This document shows positions 52,095-61,081 of a stretch of 64,000 bases of DNA, one piece after another. The notes under the pieces are model-generated. The model saw only the letters and a list, made by a program, of their open reading frames with translations, had not been told where the DNA came from and did no database searches. Made by a program: the position numbers and the translations under genes. This stretch comes from Pannonibacter sp. XCT-53. Its GTDB lineage: Bacteria > Pseudomonadota > Alphaproteobacteria > Rhizobiales > Stappiaceae. The DNA lies in NCBI RefSeq assembly GCF_009915765.1, contig NZ_JAABLQ010000004.1, positions 1-64,000 of the forward strand, read 5' to 3'. Each line of letters begins with the position of its first letter. The stretch's first letter is position 1.

Positions 52095-52173
52095 CCGGGT
52101 TCAGGAAGCCGGTTCGGGTGCCCGGTTCAGGTGCTCGGTTCAGGTGCCCGGTTCAGGGGGCCGGGTTCGGCAG
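52095..52173. repeat. Six tandem 13-bp units
   Basis: Units of the type ccggttcaggtgc repeat six times with one to three changes. The last unit reaches into the 3' end of the minus-strand GH25 gene and encodes its final NPAP. Confidence 0.8.
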
Positions 52174-52932
52174 TTCGCCGCGCAGCCACTGCTGCCACTG
52201 GCGCTTGGTGCCGAAGAAGACGTTGCGGTCGACATCGCCCTTGATGCCCGGCACGGTGCCTTCGGCGGTGTACTGCCAGAACACCCAGTCGTTGCGCTTG
52301 TAGTACATGTGCATCGGGTGACGGGCGACCGAGCGGATCCAGAAGTCATGCGCCGTGAAGTGGCCGACGAGGATCTCGCGATGGAAGTCGACGGTCGTGT
52401 AGATGATCGGGCGCTTGCCGTAGTGCCGCTGCAGCGTGTCGAGGAACAGCGTCATGTCGGCGATGATCTTGCCGCGCGGCGGACGGGCCCGGCAGCTCGA
52501 TTCACCGTTCCACTCCATGTCCAGGACCGGCGGCAGCGCGGTCGGGTCCACGGGGACGTTCTGGATGAACCAGGCGATCTGGTCCTCGACCGGCCGGCAG
52601 AAGAAGTAGAAGTGATAGGCACCGCGGGGCACGCCGGCGGCCTTGGCACCGTTCCAGTTCTCGATGAACTTCGGATCGAGGTGGTCGCCGCCTTCGGTCG
52701 CCTTGAGGAAGGCGAACTCGGTGCCGGCCTTGCGCACCTTGTGCCAGTCGATGTCGCCCTGCCAGCGGGAGACGTCAATGCCGTGGATCGGGAAATCCTC
52801 GGGGATCGGATCGCGATCCTCGTAGGAAGCACAGGCACCAAGCGAGAAGGTCAGCAGGAAGATGGCCAAACGACGCCACAACGCGAACACGGGAACTCCA
52901 CGGGTTAACGAATTGCAAAAGCTGACGTTCAA
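52153..52932 (-). CDS. GH25 lysozyme-like lipoprotein
   Basis: This 259-residue putative muramidase has an N-terminal signal with lipobox (FLLTFSLGAC, Cys at about 34). It has the GH25 pattern GIDVSRWQGDIDW, FAFLKATEGGDH, GAYHFYFF, the acid pair in LDMEW and a late IYTTVDF. It is probably an outer-membrane or periplasmic peptidoglycan hydrolase. ATG 52932 gives an unusually long stretch before the hydrophobic core, so an inner start is possible. Confidence 0.88.
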   Translation of the reverse strand: MNVSFCNSLTRGVPVFALWRRLAIFLLTFSLGACASYEDRDPIPEDFPIHGIDVSRWQGDIDWHKVRKAGTEFAFLKATEGGDHLDPKFIENWNGAKAAGVPRGAYHFYFFCRPVEDQIAWFIQNVPVDPTALPPVLDMEWNGESSCRARPPRGKIIADMTLFLDTLQRHYGKRPIIYTTVDFHREILVGHFTAHDFWIRSVARHPMHMYYKRNDWVFWQYTAEGTVPGIKGDVDRNVFFGTKRQWQQWLRGELPNPAP

Positions 52933-53114
52933 AATGCGGGAAATTCCCTAACGGACCGTAGAGAAATCATGGCCGGAATGGGGCATTTGCCTCCTCGACG
53001 GAACATGTCGCGCCGGATTTTCCCTGCCTCGGCGGGTTGAATTTGCACTAGGCGTCCACGCCCCCGGCGCTTATGAAGAAGGCCCTTGCCTGTCTCTTCT
53101 CCGGACTGCCCGCC

Positions 53115-53924
53115 ATGACCGACCGCCTGACGATTGCCACCTGGAACATCAACTCGGTCCGGTTGCGGATGCCGATCGTCGAGCGTCTCCTGCGCGATCA
53201 TGGTCCCGACGTCCTCTGCCTGCAGGAGACCAAGTGTCCGGACGCGAACTTCCCGGAAGGGGCCTTCCGCAAGCTGGGCTACGAGCATGTCGCCATCAAC
53301 GGCCAGAAGGGCTACCACGGCGTTGCCGTGGTCTCACGACGGCCGCTGGCGGAGGTCGAGCGGCGGGGATTCTGCGACAAGGGCGATGCGCGGCACATTG
53401 CCGTGTCGGTCCCCTTCGGCGGGACCAGCCTGCGCCTGCACAATTTCTATGTCCCCGCCGGGGGCGACGAGCCGGACCGGGAGATCAACGAGAAGTTTGG
53501 CCACAAGCTCGACTTCATGGGCGAGATGCGGAGCTGGCTTGCGGGCGAGGAGGCGCGGCGTCCGGCGGTGGTCGTCGGCGACCTGAACGTGGCGCCGTTC
53601 GAGCATGATGTCTGGTCGCACAAGGCGCTGCTGAAGGTCGTCTCGCACACGCCCGTGGAGACCGAGCTGTTCGAGGAGATCCGCCGCGCCGGCAACTGGA
53701 TCGACGCCATGCGCGAGGTCGTTCCGCCGACGGACAAGCTCTACACCTGGTGGAGCTACCGCGCCAAGGACTGGGACGCGGCCGACAAGGGGCGGCGTCT
53801 CGATCATGTCTGGCTGTCGCAGCCCCTGGCCGGCACGCTGCGCTCGGTCGCCGTGCTGCGCGAGGCGCGGGGCTGGGAGAAGCCCTCGGATCACGTCCCG
53901 GTCATGACGGTGCTCGAGGGCTGA
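53115..53924 (+). CDS. xthA: Exodeoxyribonuclease III
   Basis: XthA is an AP endonuclease/3'-5' exonuclease of base excision repair. The 269-residue protein has IATWNINSVRLR, LCLQETKC (metal Glu), GYHGVAVVSRRPL, VVGDLNVAP, and C-terminal GRRLDHVWLS and SDHVPVM with the catalytic Asp-His. ATG 53115 is preferred; the frame also allows ATG 53073. Confidence 0.94.
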   Translation: MTDRLTIATWNINSVRLRMPIVERLLRDHGPDVLCLQETKCPDANFPEGAFRKLGYEHVAINGQKGYHGVAVVSRRPLAEVERRGFCDKGDARHIAVSVPFGGTSLRLHNFYVPAGGDEPDREINEKFGHKLDFMGEMRSWLAGEEARRPAVVVGDLNVAPFEHDVWSHKALLKVVSHTPVETELFEEIRRAGNWIDAMREVVPPTDKLYTWWSYRAKDWDAADKGRRLDHVWLSQPLAGTLRSVAVLREARGWEKPSDHVPVMTVLEG

Positions 53925-53928
53925 GGGA

Positions 53929-54909
53929 TCACGGCTTCACGATGATCTTGCCGCGGACCTTGCGGTCCGCGATCTCCTGGATCGCCTCGGCTGTCCGCTC
54001 CATCGGGTAGACCGCGTGGACGTGCGGCTTCAGCTTGCCCTGCCGCACCCAGTCGAGGATCTGCGCCATGTTGGCCCAGTGCCCTTCCGGATCGCGGATG
54101 ATCGCCTCGCCCCAGAACACGCCGCGGATGTCGCAGCCCTTCAGCATGACGAGGTTGAGCGGGATCTTCGGGATCTGCCCGGCAGCGAAGCCGACCACGA
54201 GATAGCGGCCTTCCCACGCGGTGGCGCGCAGGGCCTGCTCCGCCAGATCGCCCCCCACCGGATCGTAGACGACATCCACGCCCATGCCGGAGGTCAGGGC
54301 CTTCAGGCGGTCCTTCAGCGGCTCGGTCTCGTAGTTGATGGTCTCGACCGCCCCGAGGCTGCGCGCAAAGGCAAGCTTGTCCTGCGAGGAGGCACAGGCG
54401 ATGACCCGCGCGCCCATGATCGTGGCAATCTCGACGGCAGCCTGGCCGACGCCGCCGGAGGCGCCGAGGACGGCAACCGTCTCGCCCTCCTGCAGCCCGG
54501 CCCGGTCGCGGAAGGCATGCAGCGTGGTGCCATAGGTCACCGACAGCCCGGCGGCGGCCTCGAACGAGATGTCGTCCGGCATGGGAACCAGATCGTCCTC
54601 GACGGCAATGACCGCCTCGCGCGCGGCGCCGAAGCGGATGTAGCCGATCACCTTGTCACCGGGCCGGAACCGTTCGACGTCCTCGCCGATGGTCTCGACA
54701 ATCCCGGAAAACTCGGCGCCCGGCGAGAAGGGAAGTTCGGGCCGGATCTGGTAACGCCCTTCGATGATGAGCGTGTCGAAGAAATTCAGCGCGAAGGCCT
54801 TGACCCGGACCTTGACCTCTCCGGGTCCCGGAGCCGGCTCGTCCAGTGTTTCGAGCGTCAGCCCGCTGGCTGGACCCAGAGTGCGGCACAGAACTGCTTT
54901 CACGATCAT
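53929..54909 (-). CDS. NADPH:quinone oxidoreductase-like zinc-free dehydrogenase
   Basis: This 326-residue MDR-family enzyme has PGEVKVRVKAFALNFFDTLI at the N-terminus and the nucleotide-binding VLGASGGVGQAAVEIA. It lacks the zinc ligands of alcohol dehydrogenases, as in QorA/QOR-type reductases. ATG 54909 has a G-rich site upstream. The substrate is unknown. It converges with xthA, four bases apart. Confidence 0.88.
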   Translation of the reverse strand: MIVKAVLCRTLGPASGLTLETLDEPAPGPGEVKVRVKAFALNFFDTLIIEGRYQIRPELPFSPGAEFSGIVETIGEDVERFRPGDKVIGYIRFGAAREAVIAVEDDLVPMPDDISFEAAAGLSVTYGTTLHAFRDRAGLQEGETVAVLGASGGVGQAAVEIATIMGARVIACASSQDKLAFARSLGAVETINYETEPLKDRLKALTSGMGVDVVYDPVGGDLAEQALRATAWEGRYLVVGFAAGQIPKIPLNLVMLKGCDIRGVFWGEAIIRDPEGHWANMAQILDWVRQGKLKPHVHAVYPMERTAEAIQEIADRKVRGKIIVKP

Positions 54910-55099
54910 TCCCCCCGACGGAATTCCCGACCACGCAGGTCCATTGCGTATCATGACAATGTCGCTGCGGAAAGATTCCGCGCTGCGAAAGATGCGGCCC
55001 CGCCGGGTTGAATGCGACGGTCGGCTGGGGCAAACAGGCGCCCTGGTCTGGCGCGACGGGACACGTCGCCAACGGTTTCGACAGGAAGGCAGTCTGGCA

Positions 55100-55687
55100 A
55101 TGCGCGGGTATTTCGGAGTGGGGGCGGAAGGTCTGTCGAAGCGGATGAACCTGGGCAGTCTGATGCGCTCGGCTCACGCCTTCGGAGCCAGCTTCTTCTT
55201 CACGGTGGATGCGGGGCCGGCCATCCGCCGCGCGCCGCGCTCGGACACGTCCAACAGCCCGGACCATCTGCCGGTCTTTGCCTGGGATACGGTCGAGACG
55301 ATGAACCTGCCATCCAGGTGCCAGCTTGTCGGCGTCGAGCTGACGGATGACGCCATCGACCTGCCCAGCTTCATGCACCCGCTGCGGGCAGCCTACGTGC
55401 TGGGGCCGGAACGGGGCTCCCTGTCCTCCTCGATGCTGGCCCGCTGCGATCACATCATCCGGATCCCGACGAAGTTCTGCATCAACGTGGCGACGGCCGG
55501 GGCGATCGTTCTCTATGACCGGCACCGGGCGCTGGGCCGCTACGCCGACCGTCCGGTCACGGCCGGCGGGCCGAAGCAGGAGCGGGCGAGCCATGCGCAT
55601 GGCGGACCGATCTTCAGGACGGGCCGGCAGGTGCCGGGGTGGGAAAAGGCAGAGGCCGGAACCGTCCCGGGCGAGACGGAGGACTGA
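55100..55687 (+). CDS. SpoU/TrmH-family RNA 2'-O-methyltransferase
   Basis: This 195-residue SPOUT enzyme starts MRGYFGVGAEGLSKRMNLGS with LMRSAHAFGASFFF (motif 1). AYVLGPERGSLS (motif 2) and RIPTKFCINVATAGAIVLYDR (motif 3) form the SAM-binding knot. Compared with longer family members it lacks an N-terminal RNA-binding domain. The probable substrate is tRNA or rRNA. ATG 55100 follows aggaagg; the longer open frame is not credible. Confidence 0.9.
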   Translation: MRGYFGVGAEGLSKRMNLGSLMRSAHAFGASFFFTVDAGPAIRRAPRSDTSNSPDHLPVFAWDTVETMNLPSRCQLVGVELTDDAIDLPSFMHPLRAAYVLGPERGSLSSSMLARCDHIIRIPTKFCINVATAGAIVLYDRHRALGRYADRPVTAGGPKQERASHAHGGPIFRTGRQVPGWEKAEAGTVPGETED

Positions 55688-55696
55688 GGCGGCGGC

Positions 55697-56263
55697 TCAG
55701 TCCAGATCGATGGCCGCATCCGCTTCCAGGACCTGACGCAGCCGGGCAAAGGCGAGGCGGATGCGTGACTTGACGGTGCCGAGCGGCAGTCCGGTCTTCT
55801 CGGCAATCTCGCTGTGGGAAAGCCCGAGAAAAAACGCCTGGCGCACGACGTCGCGCTGGTTTTCGGGCAGCTGCGCGATCGCGGCGCGGACACGCTCTTC
55901 ACGAAGAGTTGTATCCATCATCCCGTCGATGTCGTCCGGCGCTGACGGCTGCAGCGACGGATCTTCGGGGTCGAGGTCGGCCGACTTCAGCCGGCGCAGC
56001 GCGTCGATCCGCCGGTTGCGGGCGATGCGGAACAACCAGGTGCTGGCCGACGCCTTGGAGGAATCGAACAGGCCCGCCTTGCGCCAGAGGATCACCATGA
56101 CCTCCTGCGCAATTTCCTCCGCAGATGCGGCGTCGCTGCCCTGCTGCATCAGGTAGCCCTTGATGCGCGGGGCAAAATGGTCGAACAGCTCGGCAAATGC
56201 GGACTGGTCCTGAGACTGCGCAACCCGTTCGATCAGACTTGAAAAATACTGCGCCTGAACCAC
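55697..56263 (-). CDS. ECF-type RNA polymerase sigma factor
   Basis: This 188-residue sigma factor has region 2 (FDHFAPRIKGYLMQQGSDAA, EEIAQEVMVILWRKAGLFD, ASTWLFRIARNRRIDALRR) and region 4 (LPENQRDVVRQAFFLGLSHS, EIAEKTGLPLGTVKSRIRLA). It resembles SigK/RpoE-like groups. No anti-sigma factor gene lies directly downstream (the convergent RNA methyltransferase is there), so its control is not visible. It is divergent from the IalB-type gene. Confidence 0.9.
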   Translation of the reverse strand: MVQAQYFSSLIERVAQSQDQSAFAELFDHFAPRIKGYLMQQGSDAASAEEIAQEVMVILWRKAGLFDSSKASASTWLFRIARNRRIDALRRLKSADLDPEDPSLQPSAPDDIDGMMDTTLREERVRAAIAQLPENQRDVVRQAFFLGLSHSEIAEKTGLPLGTVKSRIRLAFARLRQVLEADAAIDLD

Positions 56264-56522
56264 CGCAGACTTAACTCCCGGACCACAGGTCTAGCTGACC
56301 CTGGCTCTCGATATAACGTGTTTTTCCGTCACACTCTCGCCTGATTTATGCAGCCAGCGTGCTCGCATTGGGAGCCGATAATACCGCCTGCGACGCTTCG
56401 CGCCATCGGTGAAATTGGCTTTCAACCCTTTCGTAACCGTCTTCAAGGTAGCCTTAAGGGACTGTTTATAAGGCTCCAGAAGCTTAAGTAAAAACGTAGC
56501 GATAGACGCGCAAGGAAACGGT

Positions 56523-57041
56523 GTGGAGATGATGCAAGCACGTACACTGGTTACCGCCGGCCTATTTCTGGCTCTGTCCGGTGCTGCAGCCTTCGCCCAG
56601 GCCCCAACGCCTCTGGGTGAACCGACAAGGGATTGGGCAGCGTTCACGCATTCCAGCGGGGGCGGCAAGGTCTGCTTCGCGCTGACCCGGCCCAAGGTCA
56701 TGGCACCAAGCGACCGCAATCACGGAGAGGTGTTCTTCTTCGTGTCGACCCGCAAGGCCGAAGGCGTCGCCAACGAGCCGAGCTTCCAGGTCGGGTATCC
56801 GCTGAAGGAAGGCACCCCGGCCGTGGTCGACGTCGACGGCAAGACCTTCAACATGTTCACCAAGGGCGACGGCGCCTGGGTTGAAAACGCAGCAACCGAG
56901 CAGCAGCTGATTGCCGCGATGCGGGCTGGCAGGAAGATGGTGATCAAGGCCCAGTCGGCCCGCGGCACCGGCACCAGCTACGAATTCTCGCTGGCAGGCG
57001 TTTCGGCAGCGATCGACATGGCAGCTCGCGGCTGTCGCTGA
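56523..57041 (+). CDS. Invasion-associated locus B (IalB) family protein
   Basis: This 172-residue secreted protein has a signal peptide (LVTAGLFLALSGAAAFAQA, cut after AQA) and an IalB domain: WAAFTHSSGGGKVCFALTRP and FFFVSTRKAEGVANEPSFQVG. TFNMFTKGDGAWVENAA follows, and a C-terminal cysteine completes a likely disulfide. IalB was named in Bartonella; in free-living relatives its role is unknown. The start may be GTG 56523 (aaggaa seven bases upstream) or ATG 56529/56532. Confidence 0.86.
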   Translation: MEMMQARTLVTAGLFLALSGAAAFAQAPTPLGEPTRDWAAFTHSSGGGKVCFALTRPKVMAPSDRNHGEVFFFVSTRKAEGVANEPSFQVGYPLKEGTPAVVDVDGKTFNMFTKGDGAWVENAATEQQLIAAMRAGRKMVIKAQSARGTGTSYEFSLAGVSAAIDMAARGCR

Positions 57042-57052
57042 TTGCGGGACTG

Positions 57053-57072
57053 GCGGGCCCTTCGGGGCCCGC
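57053..57072 (+). terminator. Hairpin after the IalB gene
   Basis: Eight-base perfect arms gcgggccc / gggcccgc around ttcg, 12 bases after the stop. There is no T-run. Confidence 0.55.
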
Positions 57073-57303
57073 GCGGCCCCGGAAGACCCCCAGAGTGGCC
57101 CGGTGAGGCCGCCTGACGCCGCGTCGAGAGTTGATTTCAGCGGCATTTTGTGGTTTCTCCCCATGCAGGCCGTGGCTCCGCAAGGACGCCGCGCTCTTTT
57201 TGTTTGAGGCGCGGACTGCCTGTTGCAGGATGGCCGCGCGGTGCCGACGCCACTGTGGCGGAGCGCGCCTCCCGTTTCCGGAACCAGGACAGTAGCGACC
57301 GAC

Positions 57304-58518
57304 ATGGCGATCACGCTTGATCTTGCGCAGCGCGCAGCCTCGACCCAGCCCGTGCCGGACCTTGTGGCGGCCCCCGAGAAGCCGACGCTGATCGGCCTCG
57401 ACCGCGCGGGTCTGGCCGAAGCCATGGCGTCGATCGACATTCCGGAGCGCCAGCGCAAGATGCGCGCGCAGCAGCTCTGGCACTGGCTCTATGTCCGCGG
57501 CGCCTCGGATTTCGGGCAGATGACCAACATCGCCAAGGATCTGCGCTACACCTTGCAGGATCACTTCTCGATCGCGCGGCCGGAGATCGTCTCCGAGCAG
57601 ATTTCCGTCGACGGCACGCGCAAGTGGCTGTTCCGCTTCCCGCCGCGCGGGGCCGGGCGGCCGGTCGAGATCGAGACCGTGTACATTCCGGAGGAAGGGC
57701 GCGGGACACTTTGCGTCTCCTCCCAGGTCGGCTGCACGCTGACCTGCACCTTCTGCCATACCGGTACCCAGAAGATGGTGCGCAACCTGACGGCGGAGGA
57801 AATCCTGTCGCAGGTGCTGATGGCCCGTGACCGGCTTGGCGACTTCCCCGATGCCTCGACCCCGCAGGGCGCCATCGTGCCGTCCGAGGGCCGGCTCGTG
57901 TCCAACATCGTGATGATGGGCATGGGCGAGCCGCTCTACAATTTCGACAACGTCAAGCAGGCGCTCCTGATCGCCTCGGACGGCGACGGCCTGTCCCTGT
58001 CCAAGCGCCGGATCACCCTGTCCACCTCCGGTGTCGTGCCGGAAATCGCGCGGACCGGCGACGAGATCGGCTGCATGCTGGCAATCTCGCTGCATGCGGT
58101 GCGCGACGACCTGCGCGACGTGCTGGTGCCGATCAACAAGAAGTGGCCGATCAAGGACCTGCTGGACGCCTGCCGCCGCTATCCGGGCCTGTCGAACGCC
58201 AAGCGCATCACGTTTGAATACGTGATGCTGAAGGGCGTGAACGACAGCGACGCCGATGCGCGCGAGCTGGTGCGTCTGCTGGCCGGCATTCCGGCCAAGA
58301 TCAACCTGATCCCGTTCAACCCGTGGCCGGGCTCGGCCTACGAGTGCTCCGACTGGGAGCGCATCGAGCAGTTCGCCGACATCGTCAACCGCGCGGGCTA
58401 TGCCTCGCCGATCCGCACGCCGCGCGGCCGCGACATCTTCGCCGCCTGCGGCCAGCTCAAGTCGGCGTCCGAGCGGATGCGCAAGAAGGACCGGGACGCC
58501 CTCGAGGGCGCTGCCTGA
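57304..58518 (+). CDS. rlmN: 23S rRNA/tRNA adenine-C2 methyltransferase RlmN
   Basis: RlmN is a radical-SAM enzyme methylating A2503 of 23S rRNA and A37 of some tRNAs. The 404-residue protein has the cluster motif CTLTCTFCHTG, MMGMGEPLYNFDNV, ISLHAVRDDLRDVLVPINKK, and the catalytic second cysteine in FAACGQL near the C-terminus. ATG 57304 is chosen; the frame is open from 57223. Confidence 0.95.
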   Translation: MAITLDLAQRAASTQPVPDLVAAPEKPTLIGLDRAGLAEAMASIDIPERQRKMRAQQLWHWLYVRGASDFGQMTNIAKDLRYTLQDHFSIARPEIVSEQISVDGTRKWLFRFPPRGAGRPVEIETVYIPEEGRGTLCVSSQVGCTLTCTFCHTGTQKMVRNLTAEEILSQVLMARDRLGDFPDASTPQGAIVPSEGRLVSNIVMMGMGEPLYNFDNVKQALLIASDGDGLSLSKRRITLSTSGVVPEIARTGDEIGCMLAISLHAVRDDLRDVLVPINKKWPIKDLLDACRRYPGLSNAKRITFEYVMLKGVNDSDADARELVRLLAGIPAKINLIPFNPWPGSAYECSDWERIEQFADIVNRAGYASPIRTPRGRDIFAACGQLKSASERMRKKDRDALEGAA

Positions 58519-58558
58519 TCCCGGCCGCGCGCCTCCCCGACCAATCGGCAAAATGACA

Positions 58559-58590
58559 GAAAGGCCGGTGCCCGCAGGCACCGGCCTTTC
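58559..58590. terminator. Bidirectional terminator between rlmN and a chemoreceptor gene
   Basis: Perfect 14-base arms gaaaggccggtgcc / ggcaccggcctttc around cgca between convergent genes. The outer AAA and TTT favour use in both directions. Confidence 0.85.
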
Positions 58591-58622
58591 GTCTTGTCCC
58601 CGAGGAGCGCCGGGGAGGGAGG

Positions 58623-60764
58623 TCAGGCAGCCGCGACGTTGCGCAGGAACGTGTTCACCAGGGTGCCGAGCTCGCTGACCCGACCGGCGACCGAGCCCGA
58701 GGCAGCATCGACCTCATCGGCGCAGGTCCGGGTTTCGGCGACGGAACCGGTGACGGCTCCCATGTTCTGGGCTGCAGCAATCGTGCTCGTCGAGGTTTCG
58801 CTGGCGCTGCGGCTGATCTCGCGGGTGGCGGCATCCTGCTGCTGCACCGCGGCGGCAATCGACCCGGTGAAGGCATTGGCCCGTTCCATGATCTCGCTGA
58901 TGCCGCTGATCGAGCGCACCGCGTCGCCGGTCCAGGACTGGATCTCGGCCACCTGGGCGCTGATTTCCTCGGTGGCACGCGACGTCTGGTTGGCGAGTTC
59001 CTTGACTTCCGCGGCCACGACGGCAAAGCCCTTGCCAGCCTCGCCGGCACGCGCCGCCTCGATGGTGGCATTGAGCGCCAGCAGGTTCGTCTGCGCCGCA
59101 ATCGCCTGGATGAGTGTCACCACCTCACCGATGCGCTGGGCTGCCGTCGCGAGATTGCTCATCTTCTCGTTGCTCTCGCTGGCCTGGAGGGTCGCCGTGC
59201 GGATCACCGCCGTCGTCTCGTTGACCCGTCCGCCGATCTCCGTGATGGAGGCCGACAGTTCCTCGGCGGCCGAGGCGACCAGCTGGACGTTCTCGGACGC
59301 GGTGGAGGTGGCGTGCGAGGCGCTGCCCGCGGTTTCTGCAGCCGAGGTCGAGATCCGGATCAGGTTCTGAGCGGTCGCCTGCATCTGCTGCATGTTGGCC
59401 GAGACGGAGTTCAGCACTTCCTCCGACTGGTACCGGAACTGGTCCAGCAGGTCCTCGATCCGCTTCTGGCGGGCGAGGCGCTCTTCCTGCTCGCGGGCTT
59501 CGGCTGCTGCGAGGCGTGCCTGCTCGGCGACCGTGTCCCGGAACCCGGCAATCGCCTGCGCAATGTCGCCGATCTCGTCCTTGCGGCTGGCCGCCAGGAA
59601 GGCGACGTCGACATTGCCCCCGGCCAGATCGGTCGCGTCCTTCACCAGGCCCTGGATCGGCCGGACGATGCCCCGGGCGATGAAGAGCCCAACGACAGCA
59701 GCCGCGACGGCGCAGCCGGCAAAGATCATCATGATCTGGTTGCGCAGCGCGCGGGCAGGGGCCATCACCTCGTCGTAGGCCTGCAGCGTGATGACCGCCC
59801 AGCGGGTGCCCTCGAAGTCCATCGGCGTGGTCGCGGCAACGAAGCTCGAGTCGCGGTAGCCCTCGATCTGACCGACGACGCGCTGGCCTGCAAGGGCCTG
59901 CTGCACCAGGTCGCCGGTCAGTTCGGTGGTCTGGATGTCATTCACGTCGGGTGTCTTGGCCGAGTCGGCCCGGAACCTGGCGTCCGAGCCGATCAGGACA
60001 CTCTCTCCCGTGCTGCCGAGCCCCTGGGTCTGGCGCATGATGGCGTTGATGCGATCGATCGGCATCTGGAATGCCAGCACGCCGAGAAGCGTTCCGTCCC
60101 GGTAGACCGGCGTGGCGATGAAGCTCGCAGGGACGCCGTTGCTGGGCGCGTAGGATTCGAAGTCGAAGAAGGTCACTCCGCCGGCCGGCAGGGCCAATGC
60201 CTTGCGGAAGGCCTGACCAAGGTCGGTGTCCTTCCACTGTCCCGTGTTCAGGTTGGTGGCAAAGTCCAGTTCCTTGAAGACGGTGTAGATCAGGTCGCCG
60301 TCCGGATTGAAGAGGAAGATGTCGTAATAGCCGCGTGTCTTCAGGAAGTCGCGCAACCACGGGTGATAGGTGGCGTGAGCCTGGTCATAGGCACTGTCGC
60401 CTGCGGTCGTCAGGGCGTCCTTCTGGCCGAGCGGGTTCGGGTTGTCATGAATATAGGCCTTCTGGAGCGTCTGCGTCGCCTCCGCGCCGGTGTCGGTCCA
60501 GGCCTGATCGAAGGATTCGATCGCCGAAGCGACCATCGGGCTGCGCCCGATCACCCCGAGATCCTCGACGATGCTGTTGAGATACAACGACAGTTCCGTC
60601 TTGCGGGCTTCCGAGAGCGCCGCCAGCCGGACTTCCGCGTCATGGAGCAATTCGGCAGAGCTGCGTTGATAGGACAGGATGCCGATGAGGGCCCCGGTGA
60701 TCAGGGCGCCACCGACAATTGCAACGGGGAGGCGGAAGCTGAGACGTGCAAGTGAGAAAGCCAT
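58623..60764 (-). CDS. Methyl-accepting chemotaxis protein with dCache sensor
   Basis: This 713-residue chemoreceptor has TM1 (about 12-32), a long periplasmic dCache_1-like domain with YYDIFLFNPDGDLIYTVFKE, PSNGVPASFIATPVY and VLAFQMPIDRIN, and TM2 (IMMIFAGCAVAAAVVGLFIA). HAMP and the signalling domain follow, with tip AQTNLLALNATIEAARAG. Its sensor is related in pattern to that of the PilZ chemoreceptor at 16645 (both have YHPWLR/YHPILR and FGDILLIS/YYDIFLFN elements), but it has no PilZ tail. Confidence 0.9.
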   Translation of the reverse strand: MAFSLARLSFRLPVAIVGGALITGALIGILSYQRSSAELLHDAEVRLAALSEARKTELSLYLNSIVEDLGVIGRSPMVASAIESFDQAWTDTGAEATQTLQKAYIHDNPNPLGQKDALTTAGDSAYDQAHATYHPWLRDFLKTRGYYDIFLFNPDGDLIYTVFKELDFATNLNTGQWKDTDLGQAFRKALALPAGGVTFFDFESYAPSNGVPASFIATPVYRDGTLLGVLAFQMPIDRINAIMRQTQGLGSTGESVLIGSDARFRADSAKTPDVNDIQTTELTGDLVQQALAGQRVVGQIEGYRDSSFVAATTPMDFEGTRWAVITLQAYDEVMAPARALRNQIMMIFAGCAVAAAVVGLFIARGIVRPIQGLVKDATDLAGGNVDVAFLAASRKDEIGDIAQAIAGFRDTVAEQARLAAAEAREQEERLARQKRIEDLLDQFRYQSEEVLNSVSANMQQMQATAQNLIRISTSAAETAGSASHATSTASENVQLVASAAEELSASITEIGGRVNETTAVIRTATLQASESNEKMSNLATAAQRIGEVVTLIQAIAAQTNLLALNATIEAARAGEAGKGFAVVAAEVKELANQTSRATEEISAQVAEIQSWTGDAVRSISGISEIMERANAFTGSIAAAVQQQDAATREISRSASETSTSTIAAAQNMGAVTGSVAETRTCADEVDAASGSVAGRVSELGTLVNTFLRNVAAA

Positions 60765-61081
60765 TTTTGACTTTTGCCTCTGTGGGACGCAGAACCGAAT
60801 TCGTGATGCGACTAAACACCTGGCCGTTTAAGAAATATCTAAAGAATCCCGCGCTTTGCCCCGTGAAGTCCTTGCGTTATGTTGCGCTGTTTTTCTGGGG
60901 TTCGGTTTCTAATTCTGTAGTAAATGAAGTCTGTACGAAACGAGGCCGTATTTTTTTGTAACGTAATACTGACTTGCATTTTTTGACAGGTGCACGTCCG
61001 GGTCGAGCAGCTGCAACGGGAAAGGGCCGCCCGGTGGGGCGGCCCTTTGCAACTTCCGGGGTGTGTCGCGGCGTCTGTTGA
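60765..61081. other. Intergenic region upstream of the third chemoreceptor
   Basis: This 317-base region has an AT-rich part (60800-60985) that probably carries the chemoreceptor promoter on the minus strand. The right end holds the terminator of the molybdenum hydroxylase operon. No gene is seen. Confidence 0.5.
61021..61048 (-). terminator. Terminator of the iorAB operon
   Basis: Twelve-base perfect arms aaagggccgccc / gggcggcccttt around ggtg, 34 bases beyond the stop of the large subunit gene. The arm sequence gggccgccc is shared with the hairpins at 46323 and 46605. Confidence 0.75.
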
